Shown piece by piece: positions 41,571 through 52,467 of a DNA stretch of 64,000 nt. Source of the DNA: Hippopus hippopus (taxonomy: Eukaryota; Mollusca; Bivalvia; Cardiida; Cardiidae). The notes under the pieces were generated by a model. It saw nothing but the letters and a program-made list of their open reading frames with translations. It did no database searches and was not told where the DNA came from. Where the stretch lies: the NCBI GenBank assembly GCA_946811185.2, contig OX328101.1:26582122-26646121 (forward strand). The letters run 5' to 3'. Positions within the stretch are counted from its first letter, which is position 1, and each line of letters opens with the position of its first letter. A program made the translations under genes and the position numbers.

Positions 41571-44500
41571 CTGAAATTTACATAGAAATCTATTAGAAGA
41601 AGAATGAGTACCGGTAACTAGTACAATCTTGGATCTACACTGTTTGATTTATTATTTTGATTTTCTGACAAAAACACCTTTTGACTAGCAAAATCTAGGT
41701 AATTTTTACGTGCAAAGATGTTCACAGCCTCCATTACTCCTTTACCACAGAATCCCCGAATTTCATGACCCTGAGGAAAGGCCTTTTGAAAACATTGTGG
41801 GAAAAGGAGAATATGCTAGGAACAATGTTTTCTACCCTGTCAAAGAACTAAAGGTCATTTGCATCCCTTTTGGATTTTAGCCTGCAGATGCTCTCAATTT
41901 GTTGTTTGGTAAAGGGTTAAGAAGTTCATCAGTTTCAGCTGGCATGTAAAATCATGTAGTTATTTCTTGTATGTGTTTGTTTAACTCATTACCAAACAAC
42001 AAAATTTTAGGTTTGTCCAATTCGAAAGCATTTGCAGACGACAAAATAAAAGTGACTGAAAATTTGAAATTTGTTTTGTGAAGGGTAGAAAACATTGTGG
42101 GAAAAGGAGAAAATGCTGGTTACCAGCATTTTCTCCTTTTCCCACAATGTTTTCCAAAGGCTTCTTTCTCAGGGTCGTCAAAAGTAGGGATTGTGTGGTA
42201 AAGGGTTAAGTATGTCATATATGTCATATACATGGTTATATCGTTTTCAAGAACATTCCAGAAGGCAATGAATACAAGATTCTGGTAATCTTACAAAATA
42301 AATCTTGATCTACAATGTCTGTAAAATGACCTTGGCATCCTTGAGCATAGATCTTCACCAGAAAGCCGAGCTGTTTAGTTAACTCAGTCAGCAACCAACA
42401 GAGATTGAACCCAAAGAGTCACTGGTTCTATTCCAAGCTCAGCCAACTTCTTTGCAAGCATTGATAAAGGTCACTAAAACAGGACTCATTCCTTTCTCAT
42501 GGTTATACAATGTTTATATGGGAAAGCAGCCACAGGCTTGGAAAGAATCTTGTGCAAAGCACTGGTACAAGTTAAATAAATCTTGAAGAGCACCATAGCA
42601 TGATCATCTCTATGAATTTTGGTCAAACTTGGATGGGTAGTTTCAGAGAGGAGGATATTTGAACTAAAAGTCAACACACACATGCATACACAGACAAACA
42701 GACAGACACACACACACACAATGGACACAGGATGTGACATCAGCTTGCAGGCCTCTTCCAAGAGGAGCTTAAAGTTAACATGTACATGTATGTGCATGCA
42801 CAGATACACACACACGCACACACAATGGACTCGGGATGTGACATAAGCTTGCAGGCCTCTGCCAAGTGGAGCTAAAAAATAGGTACATACAGGCACCAAA
42901 TGTGGAAGACACATGTTTATTTGGATACCCGACAAGGAGGTGCTGCACTACATCTAGAGTTCCGTTGTTTGGAGCAGGTGTCATCTTTAATATGTGACAC
43001 ATCAGTGGATAAACGTCAACATTGTTAAATATCTCAACACTTGCATTCTTCTTAAATGAAGGTCCCATGGCAATAAACAAAGGATGCATGCTCGGCAAAC
43101 TGTTGTTGTATCCATGGTTACCCTCTGTGGAAAAAAAAAAAAGAAACTGAAAACTGTAAATGCATCAGAAACCTGATTTGATGATATTTATAACAGAGAT
43201 GATCCCAGTCAGTTATCTCATTACCTCTTGAAATAAGTTTGCAGCAAACAACTTCAAAAACATCCCTGTAAAATATGGACAATAGACATTATTAACTCTT
43301 TCCCAAACAAGAAATTCCTAGACTTGTCTTTTTTCAAAGCCTTTGCATGCAACAAACATGGCTAAAATTTTGGGATTTTGTCATTGAAAAGGTAGAAAAC
43401 ATCCTCAAATTACATAGTTCCAGTCGCTGTCAGAAAAATGAGTCTTAAAACTACAACTGAAATTCCCAACTTTTATTCTAGTTTTAAGATTTGTTTTTTT
43501 GAAAGTGACTGGAATTTTTACAGACGGTACCACTTCACATGGTCAGACTCATAATAACATCCATACTTTAAAGTGATAGGAATTAAAGTTGCTTGCAGGC
43601 CATGTTTAGTTTGGTTTCCATTTTGCATTTTGATTGATCAGCATGTTCTGTCATAATAATCATCCATCATACATAAAAATGAGGATATCGACCACTTAAC
43701 CAGTATTTTGTTTAGTTTCTTACCATTCAACTGAAATTATCAATAACTGCAACAATTTTGTAATTAACTCTTTACCAAGCAACAAAATTTTAGACTTGTC
43801 CAAATTGAAAGAATTGGCAGATGACAAATTAAATGTAACTCAAAGGATTCAATTTGTCAATCATATGATGGAAAACATTGTTAAGAAAAGGAGAAAATAC
43901 TGGTAACCAACATTTTCTCCTTTTCCACAATGTTTTAAAAAGCCTTCTTCATCAGGATTGTTAAAACTCAGGATTGTGGAGTAAAGGGTTAACATTTTCA
44001 AGTGTAAAGCAAAAGGAATATCATGTTATAGTAACTTTCTCTGGCCTCTTGCTAAGTGGAAAAAACTTGTTATCTTGCCAGACATTCAGTCTTGTAAGAT
44101 ACATGTATCAATATTTCCCACAAATTCTGAAGCAAATACAAACCAAAGGACAGCTACAACATTAAATCCCATATTTATAGGTAATAGAGTATCTAATCAA
44201 CTTACTGATGCCTTTGGAGTTACTGTGAGAAATCCAGTAATGCTCATCAGCTACTGCCAGTATAGGAGCTATCCTTCTATTTTTTGAATAATGATATTGA
44301 GTAGGAATTTCATCTTTCTTATAGACTGTCAAGTGTGGAACATTGGACAAATTCTTGTAAATTTCTTCCTCCAACTCTGCAATCAAAATACAGTATTTAC
44401 ATGTATATACTGCCATCAGAGCCTACACAGTTCATTGATCAAAATTATGACAGACTGTATGGTGTGTAAATGAAATTTAATGTTCTTGAAAATGTGATTC

Positions 44501-47500
44501 TACCTTTTTCTGACTTTTCAATGGCTCACCATAAAGTTTTTTCATATCAATGAATAAGTGACTTATTTTTTCATCCAGGATGACCCATATTCTAACTCAT
44601 CAGAGATATTATCAAGACATTCATACTGCATACATGGAGAAAATTTGGTCTCTAATAGGAACAAAAAAAAAAGCTTTTCAAAATTTGATTACTTAGACCT
44701 ACTTGTTTAGCTGAAGGTGACCAATGTTGTATGAAGTAAATTCAAGACAATCAAAACATGCCACTGTACATCCAGATTTCATAAACAAGAGGGCCATTTG
44801 CCATAAAGTGCTCACCCATGTGAAGTCATCTATGGTTGATAAAGCTGAAATAATCCTTATTTCAGTAATGTAAAGTGCATGCTTGTACGTGACCTATTTT
44901 TTTACCAACTTGACCTGCTGGTCAGAGATGCAATCAAGACAATCATTCTGATAATGTTTTATGAGTATCAGACTGAAAATGTGAGAAATGACTGCACAAA
45001 AGTTTTTTTTAAGATTTGGCCCAGTCACCTACTTTTTGATCTGTTGTAACCTAATTTCAAACTTGTCTGAGATTTCTAAAAGATAACTTGTCTTAGTTTC
45101 ATGAGTAACAGGCTAAAAAATGTGGCCTCTAGACTGCACATAAGAATTTTCTCAGATTTGGCCCAGTGACCTACTTTTTGACCCAAAATAACCCAATTTC
45201 AAACTTGTTCAAGATATTATCAAGACAAAAATGCTGACCGTTTCATGAGTATCAGGCTGTAAAATGTGGCCTCTGGAGTGCAAACAAGGTTTTTCCCAGA
45301 TTTGGCCCAGTGACCTAATTTATTCCTGGACATGACCCACTTTCACACCTATCCAAGAAATCATCAAGACAAACATTCTGACCAAGTTTCAAAAGTATCA
45401 GGCTGAAAATTTGGCTTCTAGAGTGCAAACAAGGTTTTTCTCAGATTTGGCCCAGTGACCTATTTTTTTCCTGGACATGACCCACTTTTGTACCTGTCAA
45501 AGAAATCATCAGGACAAAATTCTGACCAAGTTTCATGAGTATCAGGCTGAAAATGTGGCATCTAGACTGCAGACAAAGGTTTTCTAACATTTAGCCAAGT
45601 GACCTACTTTTTGACCTAATGTAACCTAATTTCAATCTTGTCTTAGATATCATCAAGACAAACATTTTGACCAAGTTTAATGAACATCAGTCTGAAAATG
45701 TGGCCTCTACAGTGTACACAAGCTTTTTCTAAGATATGACCCTGTGGCCTACTTTTAGACCAGATATAACCCAATTTCAAGCCTGTCTGAAATATTATCG
45801 AGACAAACATTCTGACCACGTTTCAAGAGTATTAGGCTGAAAATGTGGCCTCTACAGTGCACACAAGCTTTTTCTAAGATTTAGCGCTGTGACTTATTTT
45901 GTGACCTAGCGTGACCAAATTTCCAACTTGTCCCAGATATCGTCAAGACAAACATTCTGATAAAGTTTCATGGGTTTCAGGCTGAAAATGTGGCCTCTAG
46001 AGTGCACATAAAGTTTTTCTCATGACATACTATTTTTGACCAACGTCTACCCCTTTCAAAATTGTCTCTGTTATTATCAAGACAGTCTCACTTGTTTCCT
46101 GAATAACAGACTGAAAAAGCACTTTTCAGAGGGCACACAAGGTTTTTGAAGATTGAAATTAGTGACCTACATTTTGACCCATGGTGACCCATTTTTAAAA
46201 TTGTGCAAGACTCGAGACAAACACTCTGACCAATATTTGGTGTGACAGTGTGTTCCTTTAACTCTTTACTAAACCATACAAAAATTAGATTTGTCCATAT
46301 TCAAAGCATTTGCAGATCTATAACAAATTGGATGTGGCACAAAGTAAGGGTAAAAAACATCATGGGAAAAGGAGAAAATTCTGGTTTTGACTTTTGAGCA
46401 TTTTCATTTTTGCTTACATTGTTTTCAAAAGCCTTCATCTAAAGGGTTGTTACAAAATTTGGATTGTGCAGGGTAAAGGGTTAAAAAATATGGCCTGGTG
46501 ACCTACTTTTTGACCCATCTCAATTTACATGCACTTCTACAAACTTCATCCTCTTTCACCTTGAATATATTATACAAGGTGCTCAACTTTGCAACCTTCT
46601 GAACAAGACCCACATTGGACACATTGCCACACAATCCTTGAATGCCCCTGATTGAGAGGGCTTTTGAAAACATTGAGGGGAAAAAGAGAAAATACTGGTA
46701 ATAGGTATTTTCTCCTTTATCCACAACATTTCTATCCTATCAAAGACCCCCATCACCATGTAAGCTACATTTAATTTGTTGTCTGCTGATGCTTTTATTT
46801 TGGATGAGTCCAAAATTTTATTATTTGGTAAGAGTTAGAAGATAAATAAAGACAGAAATAAATGTACATGCAGAAAACAAGAGGGGATGTCAGGTTTTTT
46901 GTGTATTTTCTATAAAATTTCTTATTCTGTCAGTCACAGGATGGCTTCCCATTCTGTCAGTTTATGGGATAGCTGATATTGCAAAACAAGGCATAACACA
47001 TTTTGAAAAAAGAAAAATAATAGTTGCTTGGATAGCTCAATGATAGAGCCGCTAGGTTATCATACTGAAGGTCCTGGGTTTGAATCCCAGCTTTATTATT
47101 GCACTACTTAGATTTTAGAGTGTTTTTTACGGGTAAACACTCACATCTTTATAATTTTTCTTACAAAAAAAAATACAACTTTCTCTCCCCCAAAAATATT
47201 TGATCAATTTCTAGTTTTATGCTGCTATAGAACATTATGAAGATCACACAGTCACTGTCAATTTTTTCAAATCCCTTACTAAACAGCTCTGTCTTTTTAC
47301 AACCCCAAGCCTAAAGACCTTTGAAAACATAATATGTATAGTGTATGTATGAACAATTTCCACAAAAATATGAATCGAGACATTGTCTCCATGGGACAAT
47401 TTCTTTAGCATTCATACAGTGTGTATACTCATTAAAACTTGACTATATCATCTTAAAAACCTTAACCCTTTACTACACAGTCTCCTGCTTTCATAACTCT

Positions 47501-49481
47501 AAAGACAACTGTCATATGCAAAACATTGTGGGAAAAGAAGGAAATGCTGATAAGCTAAGTTCTCTCATTTTCCCTTGATGTTATCTTATCAGAGACCTTT
47601 AGCTCATTAAATTTTGTATCAATTTCTCACTTGTACTCTTAAGGATAGGGCATCCTAATGGGATTCATGTAACATCACCTTTCATTGTACAGATTCGGCT
47701 AAGACTCGTTAATCTGTAATCGATGCAGGGAACCAGCATCTATCGGCCGATCGATTACGGATTACCCGAGTCTTAGCCAAATCTGTACGTTTTCCGGCGA
47801 TGAAAGGCATTGTTACAGGAATCTGCATTAGGGTGCCCTATCCTTAACATGACTTCAACTTCAAAGGGCCTAAACTTTGTCATTTAGAAAAGGCTTGATT
47901 ATTGCTCTTGACCCTAAGGCTACTAAGCGCAACTTACTGACCTTTTCAGGACAGTGGTGTAGATCAAGATCTGAATGTACAGAATGTGCAGTCTGATCTT
48001 TGATCTACGCTGTGCAATTAGAGATGTTTCTCCCCCATCCTCCAAAAAAAACTTTGAAATAGCAACCTTTGGGTTTTTACTATCGGCTTGAAGGTATCAT
48101 TCAACTTATTTAGCAGGATAAGGGTCTTTATCAACGACAAAATTTTAGACTTCAAAAGTCAAAGTACCTGCAGACAACAAATTAATTGTAACTAAAAAGA
48201 TTAAATTTGTATTTCATAGAGCAGAAAGCATTGTGGGAAAAGGAGAAAATGCTGGTTACCAGCATTTTCTCGTTTTCCCACAATGTTTTCAATAGCCTTC
48301 TTCCTCAGGGTCGTTAAAAGTCTGGATTGTACGGTAAAGAGTTAACTCTTTACCAAACAACAAAGTTTTAGACTTGTCCAAATTGAAAGCATTTGCAGAT
48401 GACAAAATAAACGTGACACAAAAATTGAAACTTGACTTTGGAATAGCAGAAAACATTGTGGGAAATGGAGAAAATGCTGTTTACCAGCAATTTCTCATTT
48501 TCCCACAATGTTTTCGATAGCCTTCTTCCTCAGGGTCGATAAAAGTTGGGATTGTATGGTAAAGAGTTAAACAGCATGAGTTTTTAAAGGGAATATTATA
48601 CCTTTAGATGATGGATGAAGATCTGCAATAGGGCTTGCTGTATAAATAGAGTATGAATCTGGTCTGATATAACGGTCAAGACTGATTTCATGTTCAGTAT
48701 CTGGTGGCGTTGATGCCATACCATGATCACTTGTAACAATTATGTCAATTACAGGCAACCAGTTATAAAGTTCCAGCTGCTGCAATAGATACCCCAACAC
48801 TTCATCCAATTCTTCAATTTTTTTCTGAATTTCTGGAGAATCAGGACCAAACATGTGGCCTGTGTGGTCTGGTTCTTCAAAATATAGTAGACCAAGGTTT
48901 ATTGATTTACTGTCATTTAGCCATCCTACAATAGTGTCCACTCTACTTTTGAAAGAAAATTTAGAATCATATTCCAAGTATTTTGTTGGAAGTATTCCTT
49001 CTACACTGGCAGCACTTCCTGCCCAAAATACAGAACCGGAACGATATTCTGTCCCGCGTTTTTGATTGGTCACCCATATTGGCTCAGCACCCATATCGAA
49101 CCATCGCCAGTCCCGGTTGTCATCCTTGTTCATTAAGGAAAAACTACGATTGAACTGTGGGTCAAAAAATGAATTTCCAACTAGACCATGGCTTTCCTCA
49201 TATAAACCTGTTACTAACGTGTAGTGATTAGGAAGTGTCTTAGTAATAAAAGCATTTTTGAGACCGTGCCTTGAAATAACGCCTTCACGAATAATCCTAT
49301 GAAAGTTTCCAGTTTTATTTGCTTTCTCTAGGTAATCCCAGCGAAATCCGTCAAATGAAATTATTAGCACTCTTGGTTGGTCGCCTGCACGGCAATCGTC
49401 TATGGATAAAACAAATATCAACGTAAACAGAGCAATATACAAAAAGTTACTGAACAACATTTTACCGTTAAAACCTATCAA
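41386..49481 (-). CDS. ENPP4/ENPP5-like ectonucleotide pyrophosphatase/phosphodiesterase, gene B (4 coding exons)
   Basis: Exons on the minus strand are 48602-49481, 44206-44376, 42897-43124 and 41386-41570: 1464 nt, about 487 codons. Introns are phase 1, as in gene A. Visible: a signal peptide (residues about 9-30, FLYIALFTLIFVLS then CRAGD), Asp44 in ISFDGFRWD, nucleophile Thr82 in TKTLPNHYT, Asp205 and His209 in EEPDHTGHMFGP, Asp252-His253 in TSDHGM, His354 in GNHGYNN, the membrane helix VLIITFASLVSGIIMIAA, and a tail with PLMNENSEDD. All catalytic residues are kept, so it should be an active membrane ectoenzyme. It differs from gene A across much of the catalytic domain, so the duplication is not recent. 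Intron 1 is full of TTAA MITEs. Confidence 0.9.
41735..41920. mobile_element. Family A MITE, core collapsed
   Basis: Both ends are present (CTTTACCACAGAATCC, TTGTTTGGTAAAGGGTTAA), but the hairpin is cut short at ATATGCTAGGAACAATG. In ENPP B intron 3. Confidence 0.65.
41981..42209. mobile_element. Family A MITE, opposite orientation, near perfect
   Basis: TTAA at 41981-41984 and 42206-42209. The core hairpin is almost perfect from GAAAACATTGTGGGAAAAGG to its complement. Only about 60 bp from the previous copy. Confidence 0.85.
42545..42875. repeat. Two family D tails with CA-rich stretch
   Basis: AGCTTGCAGGCCTCTTCCAA, GAGGAGCTTAAA and again AGCTTGCAGGCCTCTGCCAA, GTGGAGCTAAAA, each after a CACACA run and ATGGACACAGGATGTGAC-type sequence. 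The second begins 22 bp from ENPP B exon 3. Confidence 0.6.
42897..43124 (-). CDS. ENPP gene B, exon 3
   Basis: 228 nt. The acceptor CCACAG|AGGG precedes GNHGYNNSLPSMHPLF. The donor is set at TTTG|GTGCCT because it keeps phase 1; the only nearby alternative (GG|GTATCC) would break the frame into exon 4. Confidence 0.75.
43292..43410. mobile_element. Family A MITE, left half only
   Basis: TTAACTCTTTCCCAAACAAG through GTAGAAAACATCCTC; the hairpin and right end are missing. Confidence 0.55.
43764..43992. mobile_element. Family A MITE in ENPP B intron 2
   Basis: TTAA at both edges; core AGGAGAAAATACTGGTAACC. Complete. Confidence 0.82.
44206..44376 (-). CDS. ENPP gene B, exon 2
   Basis: 171 nt between TTGCAG|AG and ATCA|GTAAGT. 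It encodes ELEEEIYKNLSNVPHL through RRIAPILAVADEHYW, nearly identical in protein to gene A exon 2. Confidence 0.88.
44540..46240. mobile_element. Family C element(s) in ENPP B intron 1
   Basis: A head ACAAGAGGGCCATTTGCCAT with GTGCTCACCCATG lies at about 44787. About ten diverged units of around 140 bp follow (GACCTACTTTTTGACC, ATCATCAAGACAAACATTCT, AATGTGGCCTCTAGAG). The part before 44787 is a fragment of another copy. No clear far end. Confidence 0.68.
46258..46484. mobile_element. Family A MITE, decayed core
   Basis: TTAACTCTTTACTAAACCAT to GGGTAAAGGGTTAA. The hairpin has diverged (TTCTGGTTTTGACTTTTGAG). Confidence 0.7.
46618..46836. mobile_element. Family A MITE
   Basis: Core GAGAAAATACTGGTAATAGG and right end TTATTTGGTAAGAGTTA. 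Inside ENPP B intron 1. Confidence 0.7.
47020..47100 (+). repeat. tRNA-derived sequence (SINE head or tRNA pseudogene)
   Basis: GGATAGCTCAATGATAGAGC has an intact D-arm (GCTC/GAGC) and box A. CTGGGTTTGAATCCCAG forms a good T-arm with box B. The anticodon stem does not pair and the acceptor ends do not match, so it is not a working tRNA. Confidence 0.6.
47463..47620. mobile_element. Family A MITE, right end lost
   Basis: TTAACCCTTTACTACACAGT, then AACATTGTGGGAAAAGAAGG and a diverged core. It stops short of the MITE at 47643. Confidence 0.55.
47643..47843. mobile_element. 201-bp TTAA MITE with GGATAGGGCA ends (family F)
   Basis: TTAA at 47639-47642 and 47844-47847. The ends GGATAGGGCATCCTAATG and CATTAGGGTGCCCTATCC are inverted, and pairing continues through TACAGATTCGGCTAAGACTC almost to the centre (ATCTATCGGCCGATCGATTA), so the whole element can fold. 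Single copy in this window. Confidence 0.82.
47908..48127. mobile_element. Family B MITE
   Basis: AAGGCTACTAAGCGCAACTT, core GTAGATCAAGATCTGAATGT with its complement, and the right end TTATTTAGCAGGATAAGGGT, joined directly to the next family A copy. Confidence 0.72.
48128..48345. mobile_element. Family A MITE sharing its TTAA with the next copy
   Basis: Left end reduced (CTTTATCAACGACAAAATTT). Perfect hairpin GAAAATGCTGGTTACCAGCA. Right edge TTAA 48342-48345. Confidence 0.8.
48342..48570. mobile_element. Family A MITE abutting ENPP B exon 1 donor
   Basis: It begins with the shared TTAA and ends TTAA 48567-48570, about 30 bp from the exon 1 splice donor. The same orientation as the previous copy makes a head-to-tail pair. 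Confidence 0.82.
48602..49481 (-). CDS. ENPP gene B, exon 1
   Basis: 293 codons plus 1 nt. The donor is TAAAG|GTATAA at 48600-48601. A second Met at residue 8 could also start translation, still ahead of the hydrophobic leader. The frame beyond the donor ends at 48567, inside a MITE. Confidence 0.9.
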
Positions 49482-49951
49482 AGTTGATAATAGCTCTCAA
49501 AATGTGTTTTGATTTATACAGTTATACACTTCCCACTTCCCATTTTATTCAATATCCGCCTACCACTATCCGAATTACTGATCAATTTGTATTGCGTTAG
49601 GTAGCGAGCTACAGTCAATGGTAAAGCTTTGGGTGAAGCGGAGAGTATGGTTCTGATTGCAACTTTTGCGGAGAAAGTTCAATAATGACATATGTTGCAA
49701 CAACATGTTTGGATTGTGGAAACCGTCGAAGAATTTCCCTCTTGTCTCTATTTTGAACATGTAGACTAACCTCAGTTGTCTGTTTTCTTTCCTGTAAACA
49801 TGGACAGACCATCTATGTACAGTCCCTGAATGTCTTTGATAATCAACACTACATTGGTGAATTGAACTTATAATTAGATGTTAATTAATGCGTATAACTA
49901 TTGTTGTGTTATATCTCATCATTACTAATTATTTTCACAGTTCATCTTTTA

Positions 49952-49987
49952 AAGATACCAGGGATATATAGGATCCCTGAAGATACC
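49952..49987. mobile_element. 20-bp micro-insertion with 8-bp target duplication (site 3)
   Basis: A perfect direct repeat AAGATACC (49952-49959 and 49980-49987) flanks AGGGATATATAGGATCCCTG (49960-49979), whose ends AGGGAT and ATCCCT are inverted. Upstream of ENPP gene B, far from sites 1 and 2. Confidence 0.7.
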
Positions 49988-50734
49988 TTGATCACATTCT
50001 GTTTCTGTAGATATATTGTCCTTAGATCATGCCCGGGATTAATGCTGTCATGAACACTTCGTTTACAGGCCAAACTTATTTCATTATAATGTATACTGTA
50101 AAATCCCTCTATTTAGACCATCCTTGGTACCTTTCAAAACTGGTCTTATTTGTGGGGTGGCCGGATTACCGAGTTTCACGTATCTATGAACTGATTTGGA
50201 GACAAAAATCTAGGTTTGTGTAGACTTGCCCCTGTAAGAAATAAGCCCACAGTAAATTATTTATCTAAGAAATCCTATGCATGCACTTAAAACACGGCAC
50301 TAACAGTAAATTTGCACATGGTAAATTAATAGGTTTCTTGAATCAATAATCACTTTTATGTCATTTCATAGTTGTCTAAACACTTACTCATCGATGACAC
50401 ATGTATAAAAGAAGAGAATAAAGTACATACAATTTACGTTCTTTTTCACCTTTTTATACAAAGGTATCAATAAGTATTTACTGTTAAATAGTTTGACATA
50501 TACAATTTATCTTTTTTATTTGAGTGCCACAGTTTTTTCCTATGGACAGATTTTTTCCTTTTTCATTCTTTTTTTCTTTTAAATTTTCACTCAGAAGATA
50601 AAATAATGTGTATGGATTAGAAAAAAAAAAAAAAAAAAAAAAGAAAATCATATGTTACTGTGCAAAATACAAAGATACAATTCTTCAAAGGACATGACTC
50701 AAGATTGTCAAAATTACAGAAAGTAGGCTTTAAT

Positions 50735-50825
50735 TTTAAACTTTGATAAAGGTTTTTGAAGGCACAAAAAATGCTCAAATAAATGATTATTCCTAAAAAT
50801 GTGATGTTTGCCAATGGTAAAAAGA
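50735..50825 (+). repeat. Repeat unit in its uninterrupted form
   Basis: TTTTAAACTTTGATAAAGGT through AATGATTATTCCTAAAAATG to TTTGCCAAT. The same sequence at 52412-53022 is split by an insertion, so this copy serves as the empty site. Confidence 0.7.
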
Positions 50826-51006
50826 ATTCATTGACAGAATTAATTAAGGCTGTCAACAAAAACTAATTTTCTGATCATTTTTCAGTGCACAATGAAAAAT
50901 TTCAGCAAAAATATATCTTTTCAAAGATTAGTACTCTAATTAATATCAAGATTGTGAAAAGGTTTAAACGAAAAGTATCGTCATGTGCCCTAACTGTGCC
51001 CCTGCT

Positions 51007-51789
51007 CTAACTCCGCCACCTTTCTTGTTTTCGTCGAAATGTCACGATGTTTCAGCTTGGGCAAGACTGACAGTAGGAAAAGTTTTTACTACATCATAGT
51101 GAATATACTCCAACGATTTTCAACCCGAAATGAGATATTAGCAGATATTTGTCTCAATTTTTATGTCACCTTACTGTTTTTCTGTGTATTTTCGTAATGC
51201 ATTTTTCCCCCCATAAAAATTAGCTCTAAAGTCATAAAATTCGAATGTAAACACATCTGAAATGCTTTTTCTGCAAATGTTTACATTTTATGAATGAAAT
51301 CATGTGACAAAATAAATTTCTCTTAGGCCAAGCATATCTTCATAGATAGGTTTTTGTCCCATGGTCGTTAACTGATATTTGCTTTCTCAATTTTAATTTA
51401 AGCCCAACTCATGAAAGATCAGAAGAACAAATTAACAATATTCTCATGATGCACTTCATAAAGCTTACCAAGAAATTGTAGAGAAGAACATGCAAGTAAA
51501 GAGGGCTGCTAAATATTTAATGTACCTCGCACCACTCTCAGGTACAGGTTACCAGGAAAGGCACATCCTTATACTATTATCACTGGTAAACCACCTTTAT
51601 TGACGCTACTGGAACTGGTGGATCACATAAAAACAATGACAAACTCTTGCAGTTATTTATTGTAAAACAGCTCTATATTGAAGTTACATTTGTTAAAAAA
51701 AAAAAAAAAAAACAATAACATTAATAATTTTGCCTTATTTTTCGAGACTTGGGAGAATTTGTTACATCACTCTAGGGTGGCGGAGTTAG
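51007..51789. mobile_element. Element with 14-bp ends CTAACTCCGCCACC
   Basis: CTAACTCCGCCACC (51007-51020) and GGTGGCGGAGTTAG (51776-51789) are perfect inverted repeats 783 bp apart end to end. The inside is A+T-rich with no transposase. No target duplication could be identified. Confidence 0.55.
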
Positions 51790-52292
51790 GCACACAAAAT
51801 ATGGCGGTTGTTTATTGACAGACAGTTAATTTTTATCAAGTTTTGGAAGTTTAATACTAATGTACACATGAATTTTGATAAAGATTGATGGAAACAGAAC
51901 ATATTTGACTTGTGTAATTATTTTTCTTTTTTATATCATCTATTTATACTTCATTTCCCAAATAAAGCTTAGAGGGGCGCAGTTTGGGCATCCGAGGATA
52001 TACTGTGTTCTGCAGCCTTGTGCCACCAACGACGTCGTAAGATTCCGTAAACACGACGAAATAGTACGATTAGACCCGAGTGTGACACGGTCGAGAATGG
52101 CCTCTAAACTGTAAGTAAGGCGACTTTTTTTTGCAAGCTATATTTCGAGTATCTCTGTTTCTGTTGAAATCAACATTCGATCATCAGTTGATTACCTCTA
52201 ACATTTCTAAAAGAAAACTAATCATGGATTTGGTTTTCTGGCATTTGAAAGTTGATGTGAATTCGGAAGTGTCCATATTCGGATACACGAGT
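51790..52292. other. Possible first exon or CpG-containing stretch, unproven
   Basis: After A+T-rich sequence, 51970-52112 is richer in CG and ends ATGGCCTCTAAACT|GTAAGTAAG, an ATG followed by a strong splice donor. It could be the first coding exon of a plus-strand gene, but no later exon was found up to 64000. Confidence 0.2.
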
Positions 52293-52294
52293 TA

Positions 52295-52395
52295 ACCCAT
52301 TACCAACCAACAAAGTTTTCCACAGAAAACTCAAATTGAAAGATTTTGCAGGCGACAAATTGAACGTGTTCCCTATGAAAATATTTGTCCCAGAA
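52295..52395. mobile_element. Family A MITE, left end fragment
   Basis: TTAACCCATTACCAACCAAC and TGCAGGCGACAAATTGAACG; core missing. Confidence 0.5.
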
Positions 52396-52467
52396 CGTAG
52401 AAAGATATTTTTTAAACTTTGATAAAGGTTCTTGAAGGCACAAAAAATGCTCAAATAAATGATTATT

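Noticed and set aside
47020..47100. Functional tRNA gene
   Set aside because: D- and T-arms are good, but the anticodon stem and acceptor stem do not pair.
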